This document shows, piece after piece, positions 1 through 8,428 of a DNA stretch of 64,000 bases (within the stretch, counting starts at the first letter, position 1; each line of letters starts with the position of its first letter). The translations under genes were made by a program, and so were the position numbers. The notes below the pieces were generated by a model that had not been told where the DNA came from, did not search any database, and was given only the letters and a program-made list of their open reading frames with translations. The DNA comes from Alteromonas genovensis (lineage in GTDB: Bacteria > Pseudomonadota > Gammaproteobacteria > Enterobacterales > Alteromonadaceae): NCBI RefSeq assembly GCF_010500895.1, contig NZ_JAAAWO010000013.1, positions 1 to 64,000 of the forward strand, read 5' to 3'.

Positions 1-87
1 ATCAACTGCTTGTAACTCATGGTAACTACTCTTGTTTTTTGGCGATTACAGAGTACCACCAACAGGCAGTTGATCTCTTCTCACCAT

Positions 88-372
88 TTAACCAAGAGTG
101 GTGCACTTATTATCTGAATTCGGGGCTTTTACATCGCTAGGCAAATCGTTGTAATTGGCGACAATACGTAAATCGAGAATTTGCGCTTGCCCCGACTCAT
201 CAAGTTGGGCGGTTTCAGCTGCTCTCACCATCATGTTTCGCAGCATTCCATCCATGCCGTCTAAAAAGCTGTCGCTACTTTCTATCGAAAATAGCGTCAC
301 CACCAAAGTCGCTAAACTGAAAAGAGACCAAATGACATAACGGCGTAAACTCAGCCTTAATCCGCTCACCAT
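88..372 (-). pseudogene. Sensor histidine kinase, N-terminal fragment
   Basis: This 94-codon reading frame starts with a basic stretch and one hydrophobic segment (about residues 12-29), then a short region ending in DLRIVANYNDLPSDV. That is how a membrane sensor histidine kinase of an OmpR-type two-component system begins. No HAMP, H-box or ATPase domain follows; the frame ends after about 14 unrelated residues. It sits 6 bp after the response-regulator fragment, as in a normal regulator-kinase operon. I infer a kinase gene that lost most of its length. The kinase assignment relies on the neighbour as much as on the sequence. Confidence 0.55.
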
Positions 373-378
373 AAATAA

Positions 379-652
379 TTAATCCTTTTCACGTGATTGA
401 ACTCGAGGGCTCTCGCCACCCACCGCCTCAGCATCTGCTGCAATACGCTCGGCGTTTGCATCAAGGGTTACATTACCAAAGGTAAAGGTGGTTGCTTGCC
501 CTGAACGTCTGGCGGCCAATACACTTACGCGAGCAACGAGTTCAGGCATATCAAAAGGCTTCACTAAGTAATCATCAGCCCCTTTTTGAAAGCCCTCGAG
601 TTTATTCTCAAGCTGGTCGCGGGCGGTAAGCATAATAATCGGCGTGTCATTG
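379..652 (-). pseudogene. OmpR-family response regulator, internal fragment
   Basis: The readable part begins near NDTPIIMLTARD, the beta4 region of a receiver domain. It continues through the conserved lysine region (GADDYLVKPF) and into the start of an OmpR-type winged-helix domain (FTFGNVTLDANAERIAAD), then stops after an unrelated tail. The phosphoacceptor-aspartate half of the receiver is missing and so is most of the DNA-binding domain. At its 5' side the frame runs directly into the efflux-gene fragment in a different frame. The fragment cannot be a working regulator; I infer at least two deletions. Confidence 0.7.
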
Positions 653-1301
653 CCGCATCTAAATCGTCGAGGTCGCCAAGCCCAGTGCGATAGCGAGTGA
701 GGATAACCGCTTCATTATTTTCTAGTTCTTCCAAGCGCGCTTTTTCGATACTCAGCAAATGTTGCTGCGATAAAATATCGATGTAGCGGCGAATAACATT
801 GGCCACTAACGTATCGCGGGCAGACTGATAACTAGCTTTAGCGCTATCAGCATTTAAAGAGGCCGCGGTAATACCGTCACTGATTCTTTGCCATACATCA
901 AGCTCCCAACTTACGTTTAGGCTGCTGGTATAGTTAGTGTCAGATTGCTTGTTTTTGGTGGCGCTTGCGCCGGCATCAACATTGATATTTCGTTGAGATG
1001 CGGTGGAATCAATGGCAACTTGCGCTTTTTGTAAGGTGATGAGTGTTTGCTGAAGGTTAGCATTGTGCTGTAACGCCTCTTCAATAAACGAAGACATATG
1101 CGCAATGTCATCAAGATTAATTAAGTCGGTTAATTGACTCGCCTTAACCCCTGACACCTCGTCGTTTAATGATTGCCACGTTACGTTATCACCGGTATTT
1201 GCTAAGGCCGACTTACTAAGTGCCCTATTATCGGTTTGTGCGCACGCGGCTAGCCCCATCGATAGTATGGTAGCTAACAGCATTTTTCTCGCCCCGGTCA
1301 T
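650..1301 (-). pseudogene. NodT/TolC-family efflux outer-membrane lipoprotein, N-terminal fragment
   Basis: The frame starts with a lipoprotein signal (MLLATILSMGLAACAQ, lipobox Cys at about residue 20). It continues with the helical repeat typical of outer-membrane factors of RND efflux pumps, including SWELDVWQRI and the region up to RYRTGLGDLDDLDA. A full family member is about 450-500 residues; here homology ends after about 217. The reading frame then enters response-regulator DNA out of frame for some 28 codons. I infer the C-terminal half was deleted together with the 5' part of the regulator. The membrane-fusion and pump genes that normally accompany it are not in the window. Confidence 0.75.
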
Positions 1302-1416
1302 TGTAATACTCTCTCGACTTACTCTTAATAAAGCGATTATTACAAAGGCAGGGTTAAGGACCGGTTAAGAACAACTGCTGCATTAGAGCAACATAGTAAC
1401 ATGAAGCAAAACCGAA

Positions 1417-1448
1417 GCAAAAACGCCGCCTAATGAAAGTAGGCGGCG
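1417..1448 (-). terminator. Rho-independent terminator of the dehalogenase gene
   Basis: A 9-bp perfect GC-rich stem (cgccgccta / taggcggcg) with a 7-nt loop is followed on the minus strand by TTTTTGC. It lies 16 bp past the stop codon of the upstream minus-strand gene. Confidence 0.8.
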
Positions 1449-1464
1449 AGCTAAAAGCTAGTCT

Positions 1465-2238
1465 TTATTTTAACGCTGCAAGCGTGCGGGCTAAATCATT
1501 CACGTCTGACACACTGTAGTTAGGCTTTTCCGCTAACGGAAAAAGGACTTTACCAGGGCGACGGATAAAGGCGGTTTTAAGACCAGCTTTGTTCGCGCCG
1601 GCAATATCCCAACCGTGTGCCGCTACCATAAGCGCGTCGCTAGCATCGACGCCCAAGTCATTAAGCGCCCATTGGTAGGTTTTTAAATGAGGTTTAAATA
1701 CACCCACAGATTCTATGCTCAGGTTAGCATCAAAATATTGGCTTAATTTGGCATTTTTTAGCTGTAATTTAACACCTTCAAGAGATGAATTAGTTAAGGT
1801 AACTAACTTATATCCTTGCGCTTTTAATGCCGCTAGCCCTTCGGCAACATCTGGGTGCGCCGGCAAAGAGCGCAGCGGTGTCACGATGGCACTTCGTGCC
1901 TTATCGTGTGAAATAGCAATATCATTATTTTCTGCCACCATTTCTAACGCTGCCACACCGATATTACCAAAAGATTGATATTCGCCTGTCGCCGACACCA
2001 CTAAAGAATGGTGCAACATAGTAGAAAACCACAATGGCAGTAAATCGTCTCGACCATTGAGCGCCTCGCCCACTGAAGTGCGCATGTTTTCAAGGTCTAA
2101 CAAGGTTTCGTTTACGTCAAAAATAATCACTTTGGGCTTTGTGTGTTGAGCCGTTGCCTCTGCTGAATCGTTGGCAAATACGCTGCTGTTAAACAGCCAA
2201 AATACGCTAAAAAGGGATAGTAGTGTGCGATTCCTCAT
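1465..2238 (-). CDS. Exported haloacid dehalogenase type II-like protein
   Basis: This 257-residue HAD-superfamily protein resembles (S)-2-haloacid dehalogenases. A signal peptide covers residues 1-22 (ends NSSVFA), so the enzyme is predicted to be periplasmic, whereas most characterised type II dehalogenases are cytoplasmic. Motif I is FDVNETLLD with nucleophile Asp41. Motif II is in LVTLTNSS, the conserved lysine is in FKPHLKTYQWAL, and the acidic motif is in MVAAHGWDIAGANKAG. The family hydrolyses 2-haloacids by an aspartyl-ester intermediate; the true substrate here is not shown. It is a single gene with its own terminator, and its upstream region carries a tandem repeat and a perfect palindrome. 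Confidence 0.85.
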   Translation of the reverse strand: MRNRTLLSLFSVFWLFNSSVFANDSAEATAQHTKPKVIIFDVNETLLDLENMRTSVGEALNGRDDLLPLWFSTMLHHSLVVSATGEYQSFGNIGVAALEMVAENNDIAISHDKARSAIVTPLRSLPAHPDVAEGLAALKAQGYKLVTLTNSSLEGVKLQLKNAKLSQYFDANLSIESVGVFKPHLKTYQWALNDLGVDASDALMVAAHGWDIAGANKAGLKTAFIRRPGKVLFPLAEKPNYSVSDVNDLARTLAALK

Positions 2239-2246
2239 AATACCTC

Positions 2247-2292
2247 TGTCTATTTACGTTAAAGGTGAATGTCTATTTACGCTAAAGACGAA
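2247..2292. repeat. Tandem 23-bp duplication
   Basis: Two adjacent 23-bp copies (2247-2269 and 2270-2292) both begin tgtctatttacg and differ at three positions. They lie between the start of the dehalogenase gene and the palindrome, so they may be in its 5' untranslated region. Confidence 0.8.
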
Positions 2293-2293
2293 C

Positions 2294-2315
2294 GAATTGA
2301 ACGATCGTTCAATTC
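2294..2315. promoter_or_regulatory. Perfect 22-bp palindrome, probable repressor operator
   Basis: The 22 bases are exactly self-complementary, centred between 2304 and 2305, with core gaacgatcgttc. A perfect even-length palindrome of this size in a divergent intergenic region is typical of a dimeric helix-turn-helix repressor, especially of the TetR family. It could control the dehalogenase gene, the SMR gene or both. No regulator gene is adjacent. The rest of the 309-bp gap shows no further gene. Confidence 0.6.
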
Positions 2316-2547
2316 ATTCCTAGACTAAATGAAACACCGGGTAAAATCACGGGTTAATTGCAACATGGCGTAAATTACCGCTAAACGCATTGTTGAACTA
2401 AGTAGAGAAATAAGCGTGTTTTTATCTTTTCAATTAGCCCCTCATAAAGAATCGCTCAGATGCATGCTAGTAAGATACACCGAGTGTAATTTTTATATTT
2501 AAACGCTAGGCTACGCACCCACACAGCACGCTAAAAAGGAAAGACAA

Positions 2548-2865
2548 ATGAGCTGGATATATTTGATAGTAGCGGGCCTATTAGAAATAGGATGGCCTGT
2601 GGGGCTTAAGTTAGCACAGGAAGTTGAAACCCGTGTGGTAGGTATTGGATTAGCCGTTGGCTTTATGGCTGCCAGTGGTTTTTGCTTGTGGATGGCTCAA
2701 AAGCACATTCCTATTGGTACCGCATACGCTGTGTGGACAGGTATTGGTGCGGCAGGCACCTTTTTAGTAGGCGTTATGTATTACGGCGACCCATCATCAA
2801 TTGCGAGATACTGCGGCGTAGCGCTTATTGTTGCCGGAGTAATAGTACTTAAACTTGCTCAGTAG
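2548..2865 (+). CDS. SMR-family transporter, SugE/Gdx-like
   Basis: This 105-residue protein has four predicted membrane helices, the standard size for small multidrug resistance proteins. The essential membrane glutamate is Glu13 in LLEIGWPVGLK, and AYAVWTGIGA (about 59-68) is the second signature. The GWPVGLK form and VWTGIGA match the SugE/Gdx branch (guanidinium or quaternary-ammonium export) better than EmrE. A good ribosome site (aaaaggaaag) precedes the ATG. I looked upstream for a guanidine riboswitch and found none. It acts as an inner-membrane homodimer exchanging protons for cation. Substrate specificity is inference. Confidence 0.88.
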   Translation: MSWIYLIVAGLLEIGWPVGLKLAQEVETRVVGIGLAVGFMAASGFCLWMAQKHIPIGTAYAVWTGIGAAGTFLVGVMYYGDPSSIARYCGVALIVAGVIVLKLAQ

Positions 2866-2918
2866 AGCTGGTTCACTGTACTGGCTGACTAAAACTGGCT
2901 TACCCAAAAGCGAAGCCT

Positions 2919-3215
2919 TTAAATGTACAAAGCAATAGATAACAATTTACGCTGACCTTTTTCTATTTTGCTCACGGTATGTAGATACTTATCAGGGCGA
3001 AAAAAGTAAATGCGATTAAATAAGTTGAAGATAACTTTTTCTGCGCGAAACACACCGCCTCTCTCAGGCTTTTTCAACACAACATTGAATTTATAATAGC
3101 GCCCACGCCCCATAGGATCGTTGTGCTCTAACACACGATGGCCTTCTTTGTACGTCACCACATTGATGGCGAGCCGTTTAGATGAGAATAGCGCATTATT
3201 TACAACGTTAGCCAT
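2919..3215 (-). CDS. Very short 2OG-Fe(II) oxygenase-like protein
   Basis: In 98 residues this carries what looks like the metal-binding core of a 2-oxoglutarate/Fe(II) dioxygenase. There is an HxD pair at His31-Asp33 (LEHNDP), a distal His79 (RPDKYLHTV) and Arg89 (EKGQRKLLS), which could bind 2-oxoglutarate. The beta-rich stretch YYKFNVVLKKPERGG fits the jelly-roll core. Family members are usually about 200 residues, so this is either a minimal protein or a truncated one with the N-terminal half lost. The start is the first ATG after a stop; I saw no homologous sequence further upstream. It has no operon partner. Substrate unknown. Confidence 0.6.
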   Translation of the reverse strand: MANVVNNALFSSKRLAINVVTYKEGHRVLEHNDPMGRGRYYKFNVVLKKPERGGVFRAEKVIFNLFNRIYFFRPDKYLHTVSKIEKGQRKLLSIALYI

Positions 3216-3672
3216 GAACTATGTTCGCCATATAAGTACAACCAAAATGAATAAAGTGGATAAGACAGTCATTGTCTCAATTCCACACGGCAATGACTAC
3301 CGCTGACAAAGGTGAGAGAGAGGCTTGTTGGTGCTTTGATATGACGCAAACGCATATGCAGATACCACGTTGCCCTTGTGTAAAAGCGCGTTACTTACCC
3401 CAATCATGCAGAATATATCTTCAAAACATCGAGGCTTTTGGCAAATTCAGCAAATTATCGCCCTCTCGCCAACGTGAACATCAGATATGCCCAATAAAAA
3501 ATAGCTATAAATAAAGCACATCTGCCAGAGGTGGATTACACTAGTGTAGCGACATACATTAAAATATAAGCTAATAACGTATTTGCTCGGGCGTGCTTGC
3601 TTAGCTTTTGTTTTATGGCTGAGCTTACTCAACAAAATACATACTCGACTGACACAGCAACAGGTTAACGTT
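3216..3672. other. Intergenic region, no gene supported
   Basis: These 457 bp separate the oxygenase-like gene from the porin gene, which are divergent. Open frames here have no recognisable content. The promoters of both genes should lie here, but I could not assign convincing -35/-10 pairs. Confidence 0.5.
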
Positions 3673-4875
3673 TTGAAAAATACTAGTTTACTTAATAATG
3701 CCTTAAGCCTGCTTGCACTTTTCTGGTGCTCTGTTTCTTTTGCAGACAACAATGACATAGAGTTTTCCGGATTTGCACGTGCAGTAGGCGGATATTTAGA
3801 TACATCTTCGGCAGAGTACGAGGGCTACGATGACTCAGTTAGTTTTTCAGAAAAGTCATTGCTAGGGCTTCAAGCAGATTACACGCTCAACCAGTATTTT
3901 TCAGCATCTGCTCAGGTACTGCTTCACAGCGACGAAAACCGCGAATCTGGCATTGAATGGCTGTATATTACCTATGCGCCAAACGATGCGCTTCAATTTA
4001 ATGTTGGTCGCTTACGCACTCCCTCACTAAAATATTCAGACGTCATCGACGTTGGCTTTGCTTACCCATGGGTTAACGCACCTCAACAACTTTACAGCAG
4101 CTATCTATTTTCTCAATACGAGGGAGGTAACGCACGTTTTAGGGGACGATTAGGTAAAGTCACTTACGATATTGAAGGCTACTTAGGGCGATATAATGAC
4201 GATTTGAGAACGAGTGGCCTAGCAATAGATGTGGAGATAGATACCCTTTATGGTGGTGTTTTAGAGCTTAATTATGGCGGTTTTCAATTAAGAACGGCTG
4301 TTACAGGAGCAAGAAAAGTGGAGGCGCAAATAGAAGGAGTAGCGCCTCTTATTAACGGATTACAAGCCGCTGGGTTTGAAGATATCGCCGAAAACTTTAT
4401 TATCAACGACAGCGTGAGTTCGTTTTTAGTAGGTGCAAGCTACGATGGGCTCAAATGGTACGCGAGTGCTGAATGGATGAGCGTAAACTCTGACATTGAA
4501 TTATTGGCTGAACTTGAAAGCTACTATGTCTCAGCGGGCTACTACATTGATGATGTGCTCTTACACGCTACATATGCATCATCAAGCCAGTCTCTCAATA
4601 ATATTGAAAACACAATTCCAATTGGAGTTTCTCCCGACTTAGACGGGCTGTTTTTTGCTGTTGAGGAACTAAATAGCTCTTTTCCAACTGATAATCTCGA
4701 TACGATAACGCTTGGCGCTCGTTGGGATTTCAAAACTAACATGGCATTGAAAGCAGAAGTTTCATTTCTTGATGGCGAAGAAGGCAATACCTCATTTTTC
4801 GAAGTGAAAGACAGAGAAGAAGGCTTCGACAGGCAAGCTACGCTCTATCAAGTAGCGTTGGAGTGGGTGTTTTGA
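3673..4875 (+). CDS. Outer-membrane porin-like beta-barrel protein
   Basis: The TTG at 3673 is chosen as start: it is preceded by an AGG-containing site and gives a clean signal peptide (LSLLALFWCSVSFA, then DNNDIEF). The frame stays open upstream to 3583, but that part is not protein-like. The mature chain of about 375 residues alternates polar and aromatic residues as in beta-barrels and ends in YQVALEWVF, a typical C-terminal aromatic strand for BAM recognition. It is translationally coupled (TGATG) to a phosphate-binding-like gene. The pair may serve uptake of a small anion; that role is inference. Confidence 0.75.
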   Translation: MKNTSLLNNALSLLALFWCSVSFADNNDIEFSGFARAVGGYLDTSSAEYEGYDDSVSFSEKSLLGLQADYTLNQYFSASAQVLLHSDENRESGIEWLYITYAPNDALQFNVGRLRTPSLKYSDVIDVGFAYPWVNAPQQLYSSYLFSQYEGGNARFRGRLGKVTYDIEGYLGRYNDDLRTSGLAIDVEIDTLYGGVLELNYGGFQLRTAVTGARKVEAQIEGVAPLINGLQAAGFEDIAENFIINDSVSSFLVGASYDGLKWYASAEWMSVNSDIELLAELESYYVSAGYYIDDVLLHATYASSSQSLNNIENTIPIGVSPDLDGLFFAVEELNSSFPTDNLDTITLGARWDFKTNMALKAEVSFLDGEEGNTSFFEVKDREEGFDRQATLYQVALEWVF

Positions 4876-5294
4876 TGAAGCAGGCTTTCCTTGTTTTCGC
4901 ACTATTAACATTCTCGGGAGCTTCCCTTGCCTCTGAACGTGTGGTTGTGGTGGCCAATATTGCGCAGAGCAGCGTTACGTTAACTAAATCTCAAGTAAGA
5001 GACTTATTTATGAGCGGGGCTTCTCCCGAGTTATTATCTCTTACGCCAGTATCGATTGCGCCAGGTGAGCAAAGCAGAACGATATTTAACACACGCGTTA
5101 TTGGATTACCAGAATCTCGCATACAGGCGTACTGGGCCCAAATGCGATTCAGTGGACGTTTGACGCCTCCTAAAGAAGTGGAGAGTGCAGAGCAAATGCT
5201 TGACTATTTGAGAGCGAATGAGGGCAGTGTCGGTTACTTGCCTGAGTCGACCCAACTGCCTGAGGGTTTAAAAGTGGTGTACACCACAAGGTAG
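4875..5294 (+). CDS. Small PstS-like periplasmic protein
   Basis: The start ATG overlaps the porin stop by one base. The product is 139 residues with a signal peptide ending in GASLA. The chain (VANIAQSSVTLTKSQVRDLFMSG, a later TIFNTRVIGLP, and NEGSVGYLPES) resembles one lobe of PstS-like phosphate-binding proteins, in which sequences like LTKSQVRDIF and GSIGYL are common. At about 120 mature residues it is half the length of a two-lobed binding protein. No ABC permease genes are nearby. It may be a sensor or porin accessory and not a transport receptor; this is inference. Confidence 0.7.
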   Translation: MKQAFLVFALLTFSGASLASERVVVVANIAQSSVTLTKSQVRDLFMSGASPELLSLTPVSIAPGEQSRTIFNTRVIGLPESRIQAYWAQMRFSGRLTPPKEVESAEQMLDYLRANEGSVGYLPESTQLPEGLKVVYTTR

Positions 5295-5304
5295 ATCATA
5301 AGAC

Positions 5305-7398
5305 CTATTTCGTCGCAACCTGGTGCTGTAACTGACTAAGCGTAGAGGGCCGGCTATACAGAAAGCCTTGTAATAAATCGCAATCGTGTGCGAGAAGAAA
5401 AGTTTCCTGCTCTTCGGTTTCAACACCTTCCGCACACACGGCAAAATTGAGACTTTTTGCCATAGTAATAATAGCAACGGTTATCTTCTCAGACCGCTCA
5501 GATTGACCTATTTGACTAACAAACTGCCTATCAATCTTAAGGGTGTCGATATTAAATTCGGTAAGATAGCTTAGCGAAGAATAGCCTGTACCAAAATCGT
5601 CTAGGGATAAATGGCAACCGTGCTTTTTTAGCGCCTCAAAAAAACTATTCGCCACGCCAAAGTTATTCATATAAGCAGTTTCTGTAATTTCAAACTCGAT
5701 ATGCTGAGCTGAGATCTCCCCCGAATTTAACCCGTTTAAAATACAGTTAGTCACTTCAGTGTTATTAAGGTCGTGAGCACTCAAATTAATAGAAACACGA
5801 ATATGGCTACCAAACCGCGCTATCAGCTGTGGCAACTCCTTACAGGTTTGATTAATAACCCATAGCGAAATAAGCGATATTTTGTCGGCTTTTTCTGCAA
5901 CAGGAATAAATTCAGCAGGAGAAACGAGGCCTAATACTTCATCATGCCAACGAAGCAGTACTTCAACACCTTCAATATCTTTCTGCGGGCCGACTTTCGT
6001 TTGATAGGTAAGGTAAAAGCTATCATTCTCTAGTGCGTTAGCAAGGCGCATCGATATCTGTATCTTTCGCTGTGTATCTTCAAACATGGCACTGTTAAAC
6101 CAAACTAGGCGACCTTTACCTTCTTTTTTGGCACGGTACATTGCCACATCTGCATTGGTAATTAAGGTGGAGGCTTCGTAATTACACTCACTAGCAACCG
6201 CAATACCGATACTTAGACTTGAGTCTAACCGCAGTCGATTTACATCGTGTGCTTTCATGACCGAATCAATGAGGTTTGTGGCTATATGCTCCACATCTGT
6301 GTGGGAACTCACGCTGTCTACAATAACTAAAAATTCATCTCCGCCAAGCCTTCCCAAGGTGGCATTAGTAGGCAACACGCGACTCATAATAGCGCTAATA
6401 TGTAATAAGAATTTATCACCCGTGTCATGACCGAATGAGTCGTTGATATTTTTAAAACCGTCAACATCTAAAAACATGAGGCACAATTCGGTATTTTCTC
6501 GCTGATTTTTTGCTAACAGCGATGATAAGGTTTTCATCAAATACTGCCGATTTGGCAGGCCCGTTAAAACGTCAAAATTGGCAAGGGTTTCTAGCTTTGA
6601 CTGTTGCTGTTCAAGTAACAGGTTTTTCTGTGCATTCATCTGTGACTGAGATTTGATATTAGCCATCATGTTGTTGAATGCGTGGGACAGTGCTGCAGTC
6701 TCTGACTTATTCGTTTCTTCTACCGTTACATCATAGCTTTGTTCATCCACTACGCTATCCATTGTTTTTATGAGGTTTTCTAACGGACGTAGGGAGCGAC
6801 GATGGAGTCGCGTAGAAATAAATAATGATAACAGTGTTAGTGCAATAACAGATGGAGCAACTAAAATCACATATCGTCGTCGGTTTTCATGAAGCGCCTC
6901 TTGTAAGTTAAACGTGAGAATTAACTTACCCAGTGGAAAACTCATTTCACCAATATTTTTAACAACGACAACTTTAGATTCAAGATTATGCATGCCCAAG
7001 GACAGTTGGCTGTATTCGCCATTTTCTGGGGTGCGATCAAATTTCATTGACGACTGAGCGAGCGCTTCATCACGACTGTTTTTAACAACCGATAACCCTG
7101 CTGCACCCACATAGCTATTTAGCAGGTTGTTTTCATCATCATACACGTTGGCTGTTTCAACGTACTCATATTCTTCCAGTCTAAGCAAGATTTGGGTTTG
7201 ATTAAATTGGGCTGCAGGCTCGTCGATATAATCAAGCAAATCAATCGCCATATTTTGTGCAATCGCTTCAACTTCTGTTGCTATAAACTCGATATATAGC
7301 TTCTCATACACATAAATCGACAGGCTAATAATGAGCGTGCTCACAACCGCTATCGATGTAATGGTAGTAAAAGAAATTTCAAAACGAAGACTTTTCAA
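5305..7398 (-). CDS. Membrane GGDEF-EAL cyclic-di-GMP enzyme
   Basis: This 697-residue protein has membrane segments at about 10-30 and 177-197 flanking a periplasmic sensor region of about 140 residues. A HAMP-like linker (200-255), a GGDEF domain (about 270-435) and an EAL domain (about 450-690) follow. The synthase site is intact (GGDEF at 352-356), and no RxxD product-inhibition site precedes it. The EAL signature reads EVL at 479-481, but Glu479, DDFGTG (600-605), Lys621 and Glu657 are kept, so phosphodiesterase activity is plausible. The start is a TTG with a GAGAG site. It is convergent with the porin/PstS-like pair, 10 bp apart at the stops. Confidence 0.9.
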   Translation of the reverse strand: MKSLRFEISFTTITSIAVVSTLIISLSIYVYEKLYIEFIATEVEAIAQNMAIDLLDYIDEPAAQFNQTQILLRLEEYEYVETANVYDDENNLLNSYVGAAGLSVVKNSRDEALAQSSMKFDRTPENGEYSQLSLGMHNLESKVVVVKNIGEMSFPLGKLILTFNLQEALHENRRRYVILVAPSVIALTLLSLFISTRLHRRSLRPLENLIKTMDSVVDEQSYDVTVEETNKSETAALSHAFNNMMANIKSQSQMNAQKNLLLEQQQSKLETLANFDVLTGLPNRQYLMKTLSSLLAKNQRENTELCLMFLDVDGFKNINDSFGHDTGDKFLLHISAIMSRVLPTNATLGRLGGDEFLVIVDSVSSHTDVEHIATNLIDSVMKAHDVNRLRLDSSLSIGIAVASECNYEASTLITNADVAMYRAKKEGKGRLVWFNSAMFEDTQRKIQISMRLANALENDSFYLTYQTKVGPQKDIEGVEVLLRWHDEVLGLVSPAEFIPVAEKADKISLISLWVINQTCKELPQLIARFGSHIRVSINLSAHDLNNTEVTNCILNGLNSGEISAQHIEFEITETAYMNNFGVANSFFEALKKHGCHLSLDDFGTGYSSLSYLTEFNIDTLKIDRQFVSQIGQSERSEKITVAIITMAKSLNFAVCAEGVETEEQETFLLAHDCDLLQGFLYSRPSTLSQLQHQVATK

Positions 7399-7654
7399 AG
7401 GTACTCTCTATTTATTTACCAACTCATTAACAGCTGAACATCACTGGCAAACGCTGTCGAAAAATCATTTTATATATTTTTTTGTTTTAACGCTTTGTAT
7501 TAAGGCAAAAAACAGCGCGGTAAATCTCATCCCGACAAAACGGAGCGAATAGTAGCAAAACGTAAAGTGAACACTAATTATACTTTAGATGCTTCCCTTG
7601 TTTGCGCAAGTATAGTTGAGCTCACGAGCTGAGAGGTAGTTATTCTTGAAGCAC

Positions 7655-7680
7655 AAAAAAGCCCACTAAAAAGTGGGCCT
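7655..7680 (-). terminator. Terminator of the YebC-family gene
   Basis: A GCCCAC/GTGGGC stem with a short A/T loop is followed on the minus strand by TTTTTTG. It lies about 25 bp past the stop of the yebC-family gene. The rest of the 307-bp gap 7399-7705 shows no gene and should hold the promoter of the GGDEF-EAL gene. Confidence 0.8.
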
Positions 7681-7705
7681 TGGTAGTCTAATCGACTGCT
7701 CTCAT

Positions 7706-8428
7706 TTAATTAGGTGTTATTGCGTTGTGATAAACGTCTTGAACGTCATCACAATCGTTAAGCATGTCCATGAACTTTTCAAACATTGGCATATCATCTT
7801 CGCTGATTTCCGTTTCTGTTTGAGGCATCCAGCTCATTTCATCAGCTAAAAAGTTAATATCTGGGTACGCTTCTGTAAGCGCAGTTTTAACCTGGTAGAA
7901 CTCAGTATGTGGTGCGTATACCGTTACCTTGCCATCGTCTACTTCAACATCGGTCACATCAACATCGGCTTCCATCAACACTTCTAAAATAGCGTCCTCG
8001 TCATCACCTTCAAACTGAAACACAGCTTGGTGGTCAAACATGTGAGAAACTGCACCTTGCGCACCAAGTTTTGCATTGGTTTTAGTAAAGCAGTTTCGCA
8101 CCTCAGTGATAGTACGGTTAGCGTTGTCAGACAAGCAATCGACGATAACCATACAGTTACCAGGCCCGAAACCTTCATAACGCATGGGCTGAAAATCTTC
8201 ACCAACGCCACCGGCTGCTTTGTCTATTGCCTTGTCTATAACGTGGCCCGGCACTTGGTCTTTTTTAGCTTTTTCCATCAAGCGACGCAGCGATAGGTTC
8301 GTGTCTGGATCGGCACCGCCATTTTTGGCGCACACGTAAATTTCTTTACCGTATTTAGAGTAAACCTTGGTTTTCGCGCCAGCTGTTTTTGCCATGGCGT
8401 TTTTTCTTACTTCGAATGCTCTTCCCAT
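7706..8428 (-). CDS. YebC/PmpR (TACO1) family protein, YeeN-like
   Basis: This 240-residue cytosolic protein has the family order: a short N-terminal helical domain ([20 protein letters not shown]), [13 protein letters not shown], then [15 protein letters not shown] and a C-terminal ferredoxin-like part ending DVQDVYHNA. The beginning [15 protein letters not shown] matches the YeeN subgroup more than YebC itself. Family members have been described both as DNA-binding regulators and as factors helping translation through proline stretches; which applies here is open. It is a single gene with its own terminator. Confidence 0.88.
   Translation of the reverse strand: MGRAFEVRKNAMAKTAGAKTKVYSKYGKEIYVCAKNGGADPDTNLSLRRLMEKAKKDQVPGHVIDKAIDKAAGGVGEDFQPMRYEGFGPGNCMVIVDCLSDNANRTITEVRNCFTKTNAKLGAQGAVSHMFDHQAVFQFEGDDEDAILEVLMEADVDVTDVEVDDGKVTVYAPHTEFYQVKTALTEAYPDINFLADEMSWMPQTETEISEDDMPMFEKFMDMLNDCDDVQDVYHNAITPN

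Noticed and set aside
2316-2547. Guanidine riboswitch before the SMR gene
   Set aside because: The paired ACGR-loop hairpins of the guanidine-II class and the motifs of classes I and III are not visible. A tiny tacac-cga-gtgta hairpin is too short to claim.
3272-3514. 80-codon open frame
   Set aside because: Its residues show no domain, signal or ribosome site, and it overlaps the expected promoter region of the porin gene.
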